From NCBI GenBank assembly GCA_958510825.1, contig OY294052.1, positions 3,245,816-3,309,815 of the forward strand: a DNA stretch of 64,000 nucleotides. The letters run 5' to 3'. The DNA is from Brachypterus glaber (Eukaryota > Arthropoda > Insecta > Coleoptera > Kateretidae). Both the position numbers and the translations under genes were made by a program. Below are positions 41,204 through 53,135 of this stretch, in pieces. The notes beneath the pieces were generated by a model, which ran no database searches, was not told the DNA's origin, and saw only the letters and a program-made list of their open reading frames with translations. Position 1 is the first letter of the stretch. Every line of letters starts with the position of its first letter.

Positions 41204-42646
41204 CCCGGACATTTGTCATAATTAAGACACATTCTCTAACGTATTTATGTCGCTTTTAAGTTCAGCGTGTTAATACTTTGTTTACCCGGCTTTAGCTTCA
41301 ATAAATCCTAATTTTCCTTATGTGTGTTTTTCAGAGTATTTATATTTAGATTTATTTGTTGTTTTTCTCTTAGTTTTTAGCGATTAATGCTTCCTTTTAA
41401 TAACACCATAAAATGTACATGCTGCAGAGTTCACTTATTGCTTATTATTTCATAAAATACTCTTATAAAATACATGTTAGTTGTTGTCATTTGAAAATGG
41501 AATATTGCAAAGCAGCCACAATTGTTTAAGAACAGTTTTCGTCCGTGTATCATAAACTATTTTTAAAACATTTTAATAAAACTTTATTTTAAACTATTTT
41601 AAATTGTTCTAGATGAATTTTAGTCAGAGATTTTAAATCCTTGACTTAGTCTATTAATTCTCAATTCAGAAAAAAATTGTTGCAGAGTTATTTTTTAGCT
41701 TATTTTCTAAAAAAAAAGTACACTCTATATCATAATGTGTTAAAACAATAATTCAATAAGTCTTTGACAAATATTATGCCATTAATCGATAAACTTATAT
41801 TCATATTTTTTGAAAAAATAAGTTGCAAAAAGCCTCAGTGATAATTTTTCCGAAATGGCAATCTTTAGAATACTTCTGTGAATGAATTTAAATTTTTTAA
41901 TGAAAGATTATAAAAAGAAGCTAAAACAGTATAAAATGAAAAACTATTAGGTCTGCTATGGTCATTTTTGAGGAAAAAATCCATTATCTTCCGAAACCGA
42001 GCACCTCAGATTTTACTGTTGATGAATTTATAATGTGGAGACATCCTACTAACAGAATTATATCTTGGTTTGCGTTGTCAAGTCTCTTTAACCTAATGTC
42101 TATTCAGTATTAGCGTGTACGATAGTTAGATCCCGATTTGTTGTAGAAAGCTGTTACTAAGCAAGTTAAGGGAATATGTATTTCTTTCTTTTTTTTAACT
42201 CCTCAATTAAACAGAGAAAGAGGTACATACAGGTTATCCGGCGTTATCACAAAAAATTGACTATATCCACTCTTCACCTTTCAAAGAGTGTAAAACGTCT
42301 CATGCAAAAATCTGTTTGACATCGGCCGGAAATGAGGAAACAAGCGTCGCCAAGTGGTGGTCATAAAGATGTCTTAAGAGGGAACCCTATTTTTAGTAAA
42401 AAGGGTTGTAAAGCACCACTTCAACTATTTAGGGAAACACTTGAATACTATTTTGGGATCGTTAACACGATTATGAGTAATTTAAGCTGTTTATCCTCTT
42501 TTTATGCTTTTTACTTACGTTTCAAAATAAATATAGGTTTAAAAACAGTACAAAATGTTGTGTCTAATTTGAAACAAAATTCTTCTTGACAAGTATTTTT
42601 TTTTGAAAAAGAAAAAAAAGAGGATTAAATAGTATATTGTTTACTA
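41204..42646. other. No recognised gene
   Basis: About 1.4 kb. The plus frame at 42332-42589 (85 codons) has a mixed composition but no motif was recognised. Confidence 0.4.
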
Positions 42647-42783
42647 AGGGCTACTTGCACCAAAGATGGTTTAACTTTAAACCTAGATTAAATGGACAAT
42701 CAACCAATCAGAATGCAGTATTTTTAACTTAAACTCAGTTTAGTTGAGATAATCCCAGTTTAAGAGTTGGTGCAAGTGGAACT
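42647..42783 (+). mobile_element. AGGGCCACTTGCACC MITE, copy 2
   Basis: Starts AGGGCTACTTGCACCAAAG and ends GTTGGTGCAAGTGG. Same interior dyad as the other copies. Confidence 0.78.
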
Positions 42784-42784
42784 A

Positions 42785-42888
42785 AGTGAGAGATGTTTAA
42801 CATTTTTGACCTACGTCAAATTGCGGGATGAGCGCGCTAGCGCGAAGCCCGCAAGACGCGGTCTAAAATGTTAAATCTTCACTCACGT
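42785..42888. mobile_element. Short palindrome abutting the AGGGCCACTTGCACC element
   Basis: AGTGAGAGATGTTTAACATTTT pairs with AAAATGTTAAATCTTCACTC; the centre GAGCGCGCTAGCGCGAAG is GC-rich and self-complementary. It begins within two bases of the preceding element, so one inserted next to or into the other. Confidence 0.65.
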
Positions 42889-44369
42889 GGAAAATATAGT
42901 ATTTTTTTCACTACCAGTACATTTAATTAGCTATTTATTCATTTATTTTACCAAAATTTAATGAAAAAGCTACTTTCTTTAGTTAATTTTTCTTCAAGTT
43001 CTTCCCTCTTCAATACAACTCTGCCTACTGATTTTAATGAAACGGAAAAGCCCACAGTACCCCACATCTTTGATACAAATTCATCTCATACAGAACACTC
43101 AGAAACTTAAATACATAAAAATTTAACAGTAAAAAAGAGAAATAAATATACCAATAACATCAGCCGCTTATATAAATATGTCTTGCCGAAATTATACAAT
43201 TAACTATAATTTTTATAAGTAGTTTACAAAATTACTAATTACTTTTGATAAATTTTGTTAATAAATATGTCATTTTAAAAGATAAACAATTTTATTTTAA
43301 GGTTATATCAACAAAAGACCAGATTATTTGTGCTGCGCAATTTGCGCAAGGCTTGGAGCAAGGCATATGCAACCTATAAAACATTGTCGTTTTACGAGAT
43401 GAATATCTAATATCTAATATATGGGGGTTCTGCCTCTAGTAATCTATGATCTTTACGGTAATCTATGGGTTGCATAATCTATGTTTGAATATTATGTACC
43501 AATGATTTTCACTTTTCGAAGTGTTTTTTGTAAAAAATGTTTTATAGATACTAATTTAATTAATATTTTTTAATTTATCATGCAATAAATAAATTTGGTG
43601 CCTAAAGACACTTGTAAATAGCAATGTGATTTAATAATTATGTGAAACGTCAGATGCCAAAACAGCTGAATAAAAATTCATTGTTAACCATGGTGCAATT
43701 TCATTATTTTTAGAACCTCTGACGTCATAGGTAGAGACATTATATTTCTACCAATGAAAAGAACAGTAATAAAGATGTGCTTTTAGGCTGGTGGTGAAAA
43801 AAATAATTATTTTATTACCGTGGTTGTATTTTAAACGTATTTTTCCCAACGTACGTTAATAGCATTTGGAAAATGAAAGAGCTAGTTTAATTTTCATTCA
43901 GTTATGTTATTGCATGTAGGTACCTTGGAGTACGGTTTTACAAATTAAGTCTTGAGTTTTTCCTTTATACATAATTGGATGTTACTTGTTTTATTTTTTA
44001 AACTGGAGTATTTTCATTTTATACTAAATTTTAGTATGAAAATTACAAATTTTATCATTAAAATTTATTCGCTTAAAAAAAAAGAGAAGAATAAAAAATA
44101 AAAAGCATATTTATGTAATAAGAGTTTAAATTACTTTAAATCCTTTCTCGAAAATCAACTACTTGAAGATGGAAATCATACTCTCCGCTCTAGTTACGCA
44201 CCCTATTTTTTCTACTAATTATTCACCAAAACTGTTATTTGATAGGTCGAGTTCCTCGATGATATCACATCACATTATCTAACTAAACAAATTTGGTAGC
44301 CCACTACCTTGTTGCCAAGTTAACCTGGATAATGTATGAAACTGAAGATATTATGAATGAATGTATGTA
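42889..44369. other. No gene seen; one weak TIR pair
   Basis: TATGCAACCTATA (43368) and its inverted relative ATCTATGGGTTGCATA (43461-43476) could bracket a MITE of about 110 bp; weak. The rest is unassigned. Confidence 0.35.
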
Positions 44370-44794
44370 CACGGAAAAAAAAAATTATAGCTAGGAGCGC
44401 TATAACACACATACCAAGCAAATTATAATCGCTTATTATATAAATACAAGGCTTTCTCTTACAATTAAGGCAGTCAGTGTAAAAATTTATATGAAATACT
44501 TTAATTGTTTAGTGAATAATAAAATATAACAAATAGTATGGCATTTATAGCTTAAATAGATTTAATTATTGTCCGTGCTAATAATTTTTATAATATAATA
44601 AAATTTCTGTAAATTTATAATAGTGCCTGTAATAAATATAATCGTGTCTGTAATATATATAATCGTTTCCAATTTATTTTTAACATTATTAGTTATTGTG
44701 TCCCTTATAATCTATAGCTTAAATCACTATAATTTGCCACTGTTACCAAATGTCTTATAATGTATAGCGCAGAGCCCACTAATTTCTTTCCGTG
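44370..44794 (+). mobile_element. 425-bp TA-flanked MITE, copy 2
   Basis: Same termini and exact length as 36329-36753. Only about five substitutions were noticed across 425 bases. TA on both sides (44368-44369, 44795-44796). Confidence 0.88.
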
Positions 44795-47578
44795 TATATG
44801 TATGTATATGTATGTATTTAAAGTAAAATACTATTCATTTATATAGTGTCAGAAGCATCAATACATTAGGTATGGCAAACCAAACTTGTACTCGTGCGCT
44901 TAAAACGTATGTTATGAAACTAGTTACTTAATATACTATTTTTTTTTTGCATTTGATTGAATTGTCTCTAAAATTTTGAAACACACTGTATAGCTAATAA
45001 ATTTGGGTCATAAATATAATTGCAGTAATCTAGAGTGAGCTAAATAGTCAATAGTAGTGGATTAATGTCTGCCTAGAATGTGTAGAATATACCAACTAAA
45101 TCTTGATACAAAAAGTTACCGAACCACATGTACGCTGTCTATTGTAACGATATAAATCGTCACTTTGTAATATAGCAAGGGTTAATTAAACTATTCGTTT
45201 ACTTACGTTATAATTTATGTTTATTTTGTATATAAATAGTTACGTACGTACAGAACTATTTTGTATCTGGGACTATTTTGTAGCAGGAACTGAATTCTAA
45301 CCATATGAGTCTCTATTCCATAGTTCTACCTGAAAATAACATAAAGAAAACATAATTAGAATATGATTTTTAATAATAAAGAATCATATGACTTATTTCT
45401 CTATAGTGCATTTGTCTATGGACTTACCTGGTTTTTATATGTTTCAGAGTCTATTGAGGGTTGGATTTCACTGGCTTTCATCTGTAGCTTGTTTCTCCTG
45501 GAAAGTTTCGTATGCTTATTCCTTCGGGATAATCCAGAATTTGTTGAAAATAGTTTGCTGGAACTGCTCACTTAGATTCAGTATTTTGTTTATACTTAGT
45601 TCACAGGACACTTAGTATTCTGTTCGTATTTTTATTAGTTTTGCTGATAAACAATAAGTATTGTTTATATTTGTTTCTTAGAGTAATATTTTGAGGTTAG
45701 ATATCACTAATACGGATTTATTAGGAAATATTCTTTTGTTATTATCTTTGATGTAGTTTTCGTTACCTTTATTAGGAATCCTATACGGTAAAACTGTAGT
45801 TGATAATGACTTGCATAGATGTCGCTAATAGTTCAGAAATAGGATTTTATTTACCTGAAGGGTTCATACTAGTGAATAAGGTCGATTTTCGCTCCTGCTT
45901 GAAGCAACTCGAATACAATGGTGGTGTTATTTTGACGAGTGTTTATTTTCTGTAATCATCGAAGTAATCCTTCATGTATTTTTATTTAAAGTTAGTGAAA
46001 ATGAATATTTAAACAATGCGGAAGATATTGTAACTGTTATTTTCTACAATTACGCATTTATAAAGTTTCGATGGACATCGAAGACTTAGAATGACACGTA
46101 AGTTAAGTTTTTCTGTTTCTTAGAATATTTCTGAGATATAATTATTGTTTTAGCACCATTATTATTACTATTTCTATACCATTACTCACCATTTCTATAC
46201 CATTAATATGGAATTACATTAATTTAAGTTGAAGTTTATTTTGGTATATTTGATATACAAGTTCTCCGCATGGAGTGATGTTCTGTTGGAACATGGTTCT
46301 GTAATTTTCGGCATAGATAAATTCTATGTAACTGTCTAGCAGACAATTTTATATTGGACATAATTTTCAAAAGCATATTTTATCCCGGACAACATTTTCA
46401 ATCGTACATTTTATCCTGGAAGATGATTTTTCCAAAGTAGATGGGACATCCTATATTTTTTTTCTTTCATTTGAGAAATGAATTCATCAGCATAGGGGAG
46501 ACTTGTGCAGATGGAGACGATGGAATTCATACCTCATGGATTTTGCAGAAACCAGCTAAGTACTCATTCTGAAAACTTTTGAAAGCAATATTTCATATTT
46601 AAAATTCTTTTATTTCAATATTCTTATAACTGTAAACTTTATCAGATCTGATATAGTATTGATTAATACTATATGCCCTTCTGGCTTTTGTTCATTTTTA
46701 GGTACTTATTTTTTTTAAACATTTAATCTCATTTATTAATTATTAAATATCATACTTTTGATTAAATGATTTCTAATTTAAGCATGACTTTTATACACTG
46801 CAAGAAATGATTGCTGTTTACATACATTTCTTGGTGCTTGCTGAACTTCATGTTTTCTTTATACATTTAAGTCGAATGATTTCTGAATTTAGTAATTTTT
46901 ATTAAGATTTCTTTAATTATATCTTAATATAATTACACATATTTTTTATATATATTAATACATTACTTGATGTGCTTTCATTAAGTTTATTTATAATAAA
47001 TTTCTCAAATGAATTATCTTATTTTATTTAAGAGTTATATTTTCTCAAACTGAAAAGCTTAAGTATTTACACTAGGTTGTTACTTACCTAAAGGAGTAAA
47101 AGCTAAAGTAACTGGCGCCCCTAACAACATTAATCAATTCTTTCTATTTTTCCCTTGCCCATACCCATTGCTCCGCTGTCAAAACTAGCCGTTGGCAGTG
47201 AACGTATTAATTACGGTACACTATTTCTCTGAAAATTACAAATTAGTGGTAAAAGCATTGATCTATTAATATAAACTGGATGAGCCATTCTTACACTGAT
47301 AAAAATATTTTTGTAATATAGACGCCAACCGTATGTTGTAATATTTTATAACATAAATGTTATACGATACAACAATCAGTTCTAGTAAAGTAGCTAATAG
47401 GCAATACAAACTCATGTTACATCATGTAACTTACACTAAAGAAAGCTTCTCATTTGCGCAGGTCCCTAGCTAAAGCACTTGTACGAAGACGGGCCTGAAC
47501 TTGTGTCCCTCCTAAAAAAAATACTTAATATCTGAATACGACCAAAGCCGACCAGCACCTGTGTACTATTTTTTAAAA
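44795..47578. other. No recognised gene; one MITE fragment
   Basis: At about 44878-44945 there is a diverged piece of the 227-bp GCTGAAGTTTGCAACG family (CTCGTGCGCTTAAAACGTATG ... AATATACTATTT). The remaining 2.6 kb is the longest stretch without visible repeats. The overlapping plus frames at 45363-45615 were not recognised. Introns or UTRs of an unseen gene cannot be excluded. Confidence 0.4.
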
Positions 47579-48190
47579 ACTGAATCGGACTCATCATCAT
47601 CAATAGTTTGTTTGGGTCTTTAAGAGACAGGCGCAGCCTATGGCTCATTTATCTAAAAAAAATATTTAATCTGAATTGAAAGTTGGGGCAGTGAGTCTAT
47701 GCTCACTGATGCGAGTTGCATCTGTCATAATTTGGGGGGAGTGAGTCTCTGCTCACTGATGCGAGTTGCATCTGTCATAATTAGGCGCTGTGGAGTGGGT
47801 GGGAGGGGGATGGGGAGGGATGTGATAGGGAGAGGAGGGATGTGCGGGAGGAGTGAGACTATCTCACTGATGCTGGGAATGCATCTGTCCTGTATTAGTG
47901 GGTACCATTACTGGTTGAGGACGTTTTTGATCTTTTTGTGAGTGTTGAATCGGACTCCAAGCGCTCGCGTACTTTTAATAAAATACCAAACCAAAAGTTT
48001 GTTTGGATCTTCAAGAGACATGCGCAGTGCCTATGGTTCATTTGTCTAAAATAGAATTAGTTTGAATGGATAATTGCGGGAGTGAGTCTTTGCTCACTGA
48101 TTCTGGAGTTGCATCTGTCATGAATTGGTGTTGGGGGCGGGGGAAGAAGTGGGAGGGGGATGAGGAGGGATGGAATAGGGAGGGGAGGGA
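47579..48190 (+). repeat. Tandem duplication with hairpin minisatellite and G-rich tract
   Basis: Two units about 366 bp apart share TGAATCGGACTC, GTTTGTTTGGGTCTT, AAGAGACAGGCGCAG and a G-rich tail (GGGAGGGGGATGGGGAGGG). Between them lie short units of about 50 bp with AGTGAGTCTNTGCTCACTGA and GTTGCATCTGTC. Four are seen (near 47692, 47740, 47853 and 48081). Each has two small dyads (AGTGAG..CTCACT and GATGC..GCATC). Confidence 0.78.
47797..47819 (+). other. G-quadruplex-prone motif
   Basis: Five G-runs of three to five Gs separated by loops of one or two bases (GGGTGGGAGGGGGATGGGG, then AGGG). This is a textbook G4 pattern in a very AT-rich region. A related G-rich run lies at about 48131-48156. 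Confidence 0.7.
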
Positions 48191-48974
48191 ACATTATAAA
48201 ATACCGAGAATGGCCGTACATTTTATAGTCTACAGCTTCAGACTCAGAGCCCTCTTCCCCAAGCTCTTCAATTTCAATTTTTTACGGGTGGAACCACCCG
48301 TTATTAAAATCGGCCCAAAAATCATTTTTTTTGCATTTTCGAGTTTTGAATGTCATAAACTTCGAGAAAATGTGAAAAAGTGGGTGTTAAAAAAATGTCT
48401 GTCTGTTTATCTGTATGTAAACCTTATAACTTTTTAACGGAATGTCCGAGTTGATAAATTCTTTCACCAAACGATTCAGGACCTTTTCTGTTTACCTCAC
48501 ATCAAATATGGTTAACATTAGCCTAGGGCAAGGAGGTAAAAATGGACAAAAACTATAATTTTTAACGATATCTCACTTATTATTTAAAGTAGTAATGGAA
48601 ATAATGTTTAATTCCCTACAAAAACATTTTTATCGTAGGACTATTAGCTTCCGGGATAAAAGCAATTTAATAAATTTTGACATTTTTAATTACATGTCAA
48701 ATTTTGACGCTAGTAAAATTTCAATCATAGTTAAAATTAATTTCAATTCATTTTTCTTTTAATAAATTTCTTATAATGGTGCGGCCAGAAAAACAATCCG
48801 ATAAACTTACAAAGAAAAAACAAAAGGATATGGTCCAAACATGCAGGAAAAGTGAAGTAAATTTGATATCTTATTTTATAAACTTCCTCATTTTTCCACC
48901 CGTCTTGAAAAGGCACCCGTTTCACATTTATATTTATATTGCTTAAGACTCCTAGATGCGCCAGTGCTTTCCTG
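48191..48974. other. No gene seen
   Basis: Includes a GTCTGTCTGTTTATCTG tract at about 48395, preceded by TTCGAGAAAATGTGAAAAA, a pair of phrases repeated near 57645-57725 in opposite order. The 123-codon plus frame at 48066-48437 crosses the minisatellite and this repeat and is not supported. Confidence 0.45.
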
Positions 48975-49140
48975 TTTCATAAATAAATAAATAAATAAAT
49001 TCTTTATTGGTCCATTATGCTATTTTACAATAGATTGGATACGTCCTAAAAAAATAAATTAAGCATGTACCTATATCTGTAGATACAAATTCTGAAAAAA
49101 AAATTAAAAATGAAGAAAAAAAAAAAAAAAAAAAAAAAAC
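48975..49140 (-). mobile_element. Probable LINE 3' end with (ATTT)n tail
   Basis: On the minus strand the sequence ends AATGGACCAATAAAGAATTT followed by ATTT units (48978-49000), a common LINE ending. The body is too short to identify. A 25-base A run lies at 49115-49139. Confidence 0.4.
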
Positions 49141-49589
49141 AGATTGTATCATAAATATAGGAGTACTTGTACAAATTGTATAGTAAATAAATTAGATAAA
49201 AAGAATAAATAAATAAACTAGTTATACAAATAAATAAATAAATATTCTCTTGTTAAAACAAGAAAAGGTTTTGTGCCAAGATTTCAAACAGAATGTACAA
49301 GTTCACTTGATTAATAATTAAATTTTACGATTTTCATCTTATCATAAAAATTTATTGAGCAATGAAGCGTACAAGTGTAAATTAAATTTTATATTTATAA
49401 GAATAACACTACTCAACCAAAAAATTGTGGATTTACAACCCCAGTTATGTCGATATAGTTCTTTAGGAGGGGGCACAATCAACTCAACAGTGGATTGTTT
49501 CAACTTAAGAGTAATTAAAGTCCAAACCAGCCATTGCAGCTCCAAAAAAAAATAATAATTTACTCAAGTGTCCTGAAACATATTTTTCT
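49141..49589. other. No gene seen
   Basis: A-rich (AAATAAATAA) sequence and two opposite-strand short frames of no recognised content. Confidence 0.45.
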
Positions 49590-49885
49590 TACGACCTAGT
49601 TAGTAGATAGTGCTCATTTTCCACCCATTGCCATGACAGAGGTCAGAAAGTGAAAATCAGCTGATTTTACATATCTGCTGTCAGAGTAAACGTCAAACAC
49701 ATAACCTTAAATAGACAAATTAATTTTTAGTCAAATTTTGCGTTTTTTTTTTTTTTGGATATTTAGGTGCTAGGTCTTAGGAAAAATAGTATACGCACCT
49801 CGATGCAAACCTTGTAAAAATATAAGCACTCTCGTGCACTGAAAACTAGGTTCTCGCACTCGGTGCCTAATATACTATTTAGAAA
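49590..49885 (+). repeat. Dispersed repeat I, copy 1
   Basis: GACCTAGTTAGTAG, TTCCACCC, TTGCCATGACAG, GGTCAGAAAGTG, CAGCTGATTTTACATAT and AATTTTGCG occur in the same order, inverted, at 61690-61875. GCACTGAAAACTAGG near the right end is shared too. Confidence 0.75.
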
Positions 49886-50262
49886 CTCTATTTTGACATG
49901 TTTAAAATGAAACAGTCTAAGAGTAAATTATCTATTATAGATAGATATACTGTAGATAATAAGGACATTAGGCATTTAGTAAACGCGGTGGTCTTTAATA
50001 AGGTTTAAGTCAGACAAAAATAAAAAAAAATAATTAGGCTCAGATTATATTTGTAGATTAAAAATCTGCATTACAAAAAATCAGGTTCGTTTCGGTTATG
50101 CACTTTTTTGCACTATAGAGAGACTCACTTGTACCTACCTGGTCAAAAAGAATGAGAGTTCAAGACCATTAAGTCCTTTTGGGTCACTTTAATTTAGTGC
50201 CCAAAAGGTCATTCTGAAGAAGAAGAAGAAGTAAGTTTTAACCTTTAAAAATGTCATGCTAC
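49886..50262. other. No gene seen
   Basis: Short (GAA)n run at 50216-50231 and a small dyad of CCTTTTGGG words (about 50177-50210). Confidence 0.45.
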
Positions 50263-50396
50263 TTAAGCCACTTTCTATACAACTGAAAACTTAAAATATT
50301 CTCAGTTAACTGTCAGTTTGGAACTCCCTGATTGGTTAGATTTGACAGTTAACTGAGAATAATCTAAGTACTCAGTTGTATGTAAAGTAGCTTTAA
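50263..50396. mobile_element. 134-bp palindromic MITE, CTCAGTTAACTG arms
   Basis: Arms of about 60 bases: GCCACTTTCTATACAACTG then TTCTCAGTTAACTGTCA pair with the right side. TTAA is present at both ends, but the ends are self-complementary, so the target duplication is ambiguous (piggyBac-type is one option). Confidence 0.72.
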
Positions 50397-50524
50397 TATG
50401 TAAATAAACCCTAAAAATTTGGCAACTTCCTAATATTAAGTGTGTATTCCTTATCAAAATAACGCATCTTGATAAAAGACTTTTTAGAAGTACGTAGAAC
50501 ATGGGCTGTGTCACTACTTGATGT
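50397..50524. other. No gene seen
   Basis: Spacer between two MITEs. Confidence 0.5.
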
Positions 50525-50532
50525 GCTTGGAC

Positions 50533-50786
50533 CAACGAACTAATAACTCTTCCATCTAGAATAGGCATTTCATTCGTTAAAACTGACAAAAACGTCGGCA
50601 ACATAAACATTCGTCTGTCTTACTCGCACATCTTTGTTCTAACAGAGACAACAATACCAGTTACTGGTAACTGTTATTGTTCAGGCCTGAATATACATAC
50701 TATTTGTTTACAAACAAACCGAGATGTTGGCAATACTTTATTTTAACGGTATGCGTATTCTAGAAGGAAGAGTTATTTGTTCGTGG
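50533..50786 (-). mobile_element. hAT-like MITE (CAACGAAC family), copy 3
   Basis: 254 bp, inverted relative to the copy at 2.3 kb. Direct 8-bp flanks GCTTGGAC (50525-50532 and 50787-50794). Confidence 0.88.
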
Positions 50787-50794
50787 GCTTGGAC

Positions 50795-52479
50795 TCATAT
50801 TTAGAACCACCGTGTAAAGGGTTATAGTCTTGAAGATTAATTGATGAAGTAATTAGCATGGAATTAGATAGCCTAATATACATTTCCAATACAGCTAGAT
50901 AATGTATTGTTTAAGGTTTTGCTTTACCCACAGATTTATCAAAACTAACTGGACCGGAAATGCAGAATAGATATTAACATAAATGTCACACTAAGAGCTC
51001 TAAAACCGCCGTCCTTATAACTAGACTTTGAAAAAAATAAATAAATAAAAAAGTCTTTTTAAAACTGTGAAAATAGTTCTAAAATCTAAATCTAAATGTA
51101 ATAATGTGATGTGTTTGACTCGGTAAGCTTAAATATATTTTTCGGGGACCCCATTTCACCACCGTTTAGGGGCTTCTAGCACCCAAAGGAACCCGATCTA
51201 GGACCTGGCGTTTTGCAGATAACTTAATTTAAATGTACTTCAAGACAAATATAAAACACAGCTGGGAAAAAATAATGAAAAAGAAATGGTCACCAGCTCT
51301 TAGACTATATGAAGTATTTCTGTATCGATACACCTCTCGCGACTGTCAATCGTACCGAAAACATTTTTTACAGTGTATATCAAAGCGTAACTAACTTCTT
51401 TCGTTTGAGTCTTCATATCTATAATCTGGATTGTGCATGTAATATTATTGGAAATGTATTATTATTATTTTTATTATTGGTAAAAATGAAATAGGCTTAT
51501 TTATTAAAAGCAGCTTTTGTTTTCAAATTTGAATTCAACCATCTGTTCGCGTGTTTGAGCATAATGTTGATTTATTTCTTTTTTATTTTATTAATTGTGG
51601 ATTTTAATAGCTATATCTATAGCTATAAAGTATATCCTCGAGGGGAGACTTTTATATGTATATTGGTATAATATTTTTTAGTTGACTATAAAAATAAATA
51701 AAATTTTTGTGGTTTAAAAGAGGAAATATTTTTTTTTGTATTGAAAATTTGATTCTATACTTGTCCCAATAGAATTTTTGTTGTGGTACTTTTAAAATCT
51801 TTTTTTGGATTTGTCCCTTAAGCCAAAGTTTTCTGAGTTTTTTACTATAAGATTTTTAGGATGATTTGGACCTAAGTCGGTTATATTACTTACTTTTAGT
51901 ATCATCATGATGTTATCAAAGCACTTAAAAAAGTTCTTATACACGGTGTGTAAAGGTACTAAATTTAAGTTGTAGGTTTTCTTTTGACAATATGAAAGAA
52001 GGTAGGTCCGGAAATGCGACCTAAGGGTGCTTTCAAGGAGCTCCTAAGTTGTGTCTAAAATAGGGTTTTCAATTAATATCTCTGGAACCATATGAACTAC
52101 GTCAAAAAAATTGTACACTGTTGTTTTCCAATGCATTTTTCATTATTTATTTATCTTAAAATAAAAGCATAACCAAACCACATAGAAAAAAAAAACAAAA
52201 TGTGCAACACATCTGTTCGGACAGTCCCAGAATACAATAGTCTCCCCTATAATTGATTTACGAGTTGATCTATATTTATCGAGATATTTATTATTTATCG
52301 AGAGTAATTACGCTATAGTCATGAAGAGCCCATTTAAAGTTTTCAGTAGTCATTCAACCTAAATAACAATAATTTAGAGAGCCGCAAACTAACCAGGGGT
52401 GTAATTTCAGATTTTTGTTAAGAAAAAAAGTAGATGAATTAGAAAAAAAAATATTCACAAGTGTGCAGAAAAACGTGCT
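50795..52479. other. No gene seen
   Basis: About 1.7 kb. Positions about 52065-52160 resemble part of the outer nest element at 24030-24130 (AATATCTCTGGAACCATATG). The rest is unassigned. Confidence 0.45.
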
Positions 52480-52632
52480 TTATATGCATTATAAAAAGTT
52501 GCAAAATCTATCATTTTTGTTTACTTCTTTTAAAGTTATTTTTCATTTTTAACCAAGGTTAGAAATAAATTCATATCTAACCTGTTTTTTAGCTTTTGGT
52601 TATACCCCATAGATGGCGAAACAATCGCCTTG
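52480..52632 (-). repeat. Dispersed repeat H, copy 2
   Basis: Inverted match to 20390-20512, with about 30 extra bases (TTTACTTCTTTTAAAG) in the middle. Confidence 0.7.
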
Positions 52633-53135
52633 TCTGTAAACAGTTGAAGTTTGCGAATAAAATAACCTAACATTTTTGTTTATTTCTACGAAAAACAATA
52701 AGAAATAATATTTATTTATATATTATATGGTTCATACCGAGACTGATAATAGGAAATAACAACGAGCCACTTATTTAAATTATTATTTAGTTGAAATTTA
52801 TAGTGACGTTAGAAATCTGCAACATTTCTGTAGAAGATCATTTAAAATGGTGAATTTTACGAGGTAATGTGTTATTTATTTATGCTTGTGAATAAAATTC
52901 TGTTCTAACCACATAAGAAAATTACATTTCCAACTCTTGAGATGCTAATTTGGCCTGGTCTGCACCTCGAATCGGAAATGTTTTATTTTCTTATTAGGTT
53001 AGAAATATACTATATCCACATCCCAAACTTTAAACTGGTTAGATATGTAGGTAGACCAGAATAAAAGGTTCACCTTAAAAACAGGGTCGACAAAAGATAA
53101 TACCTTAAAAAATACAGTTTTTTTTTTTCAAAATT

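Noticed and set aside
41006..41221. Conserved small protein shared with 58174-58488
   Set aside because: The peptides match because both lie in copies of repeat A; a start and stop fall by chance, and the frame continues differently outside the repeat.
48066..48437. 123-codon gene
   Set aside because: The frame runs through a minisatellite and then an old dispersed repeat; no motif is recognised.
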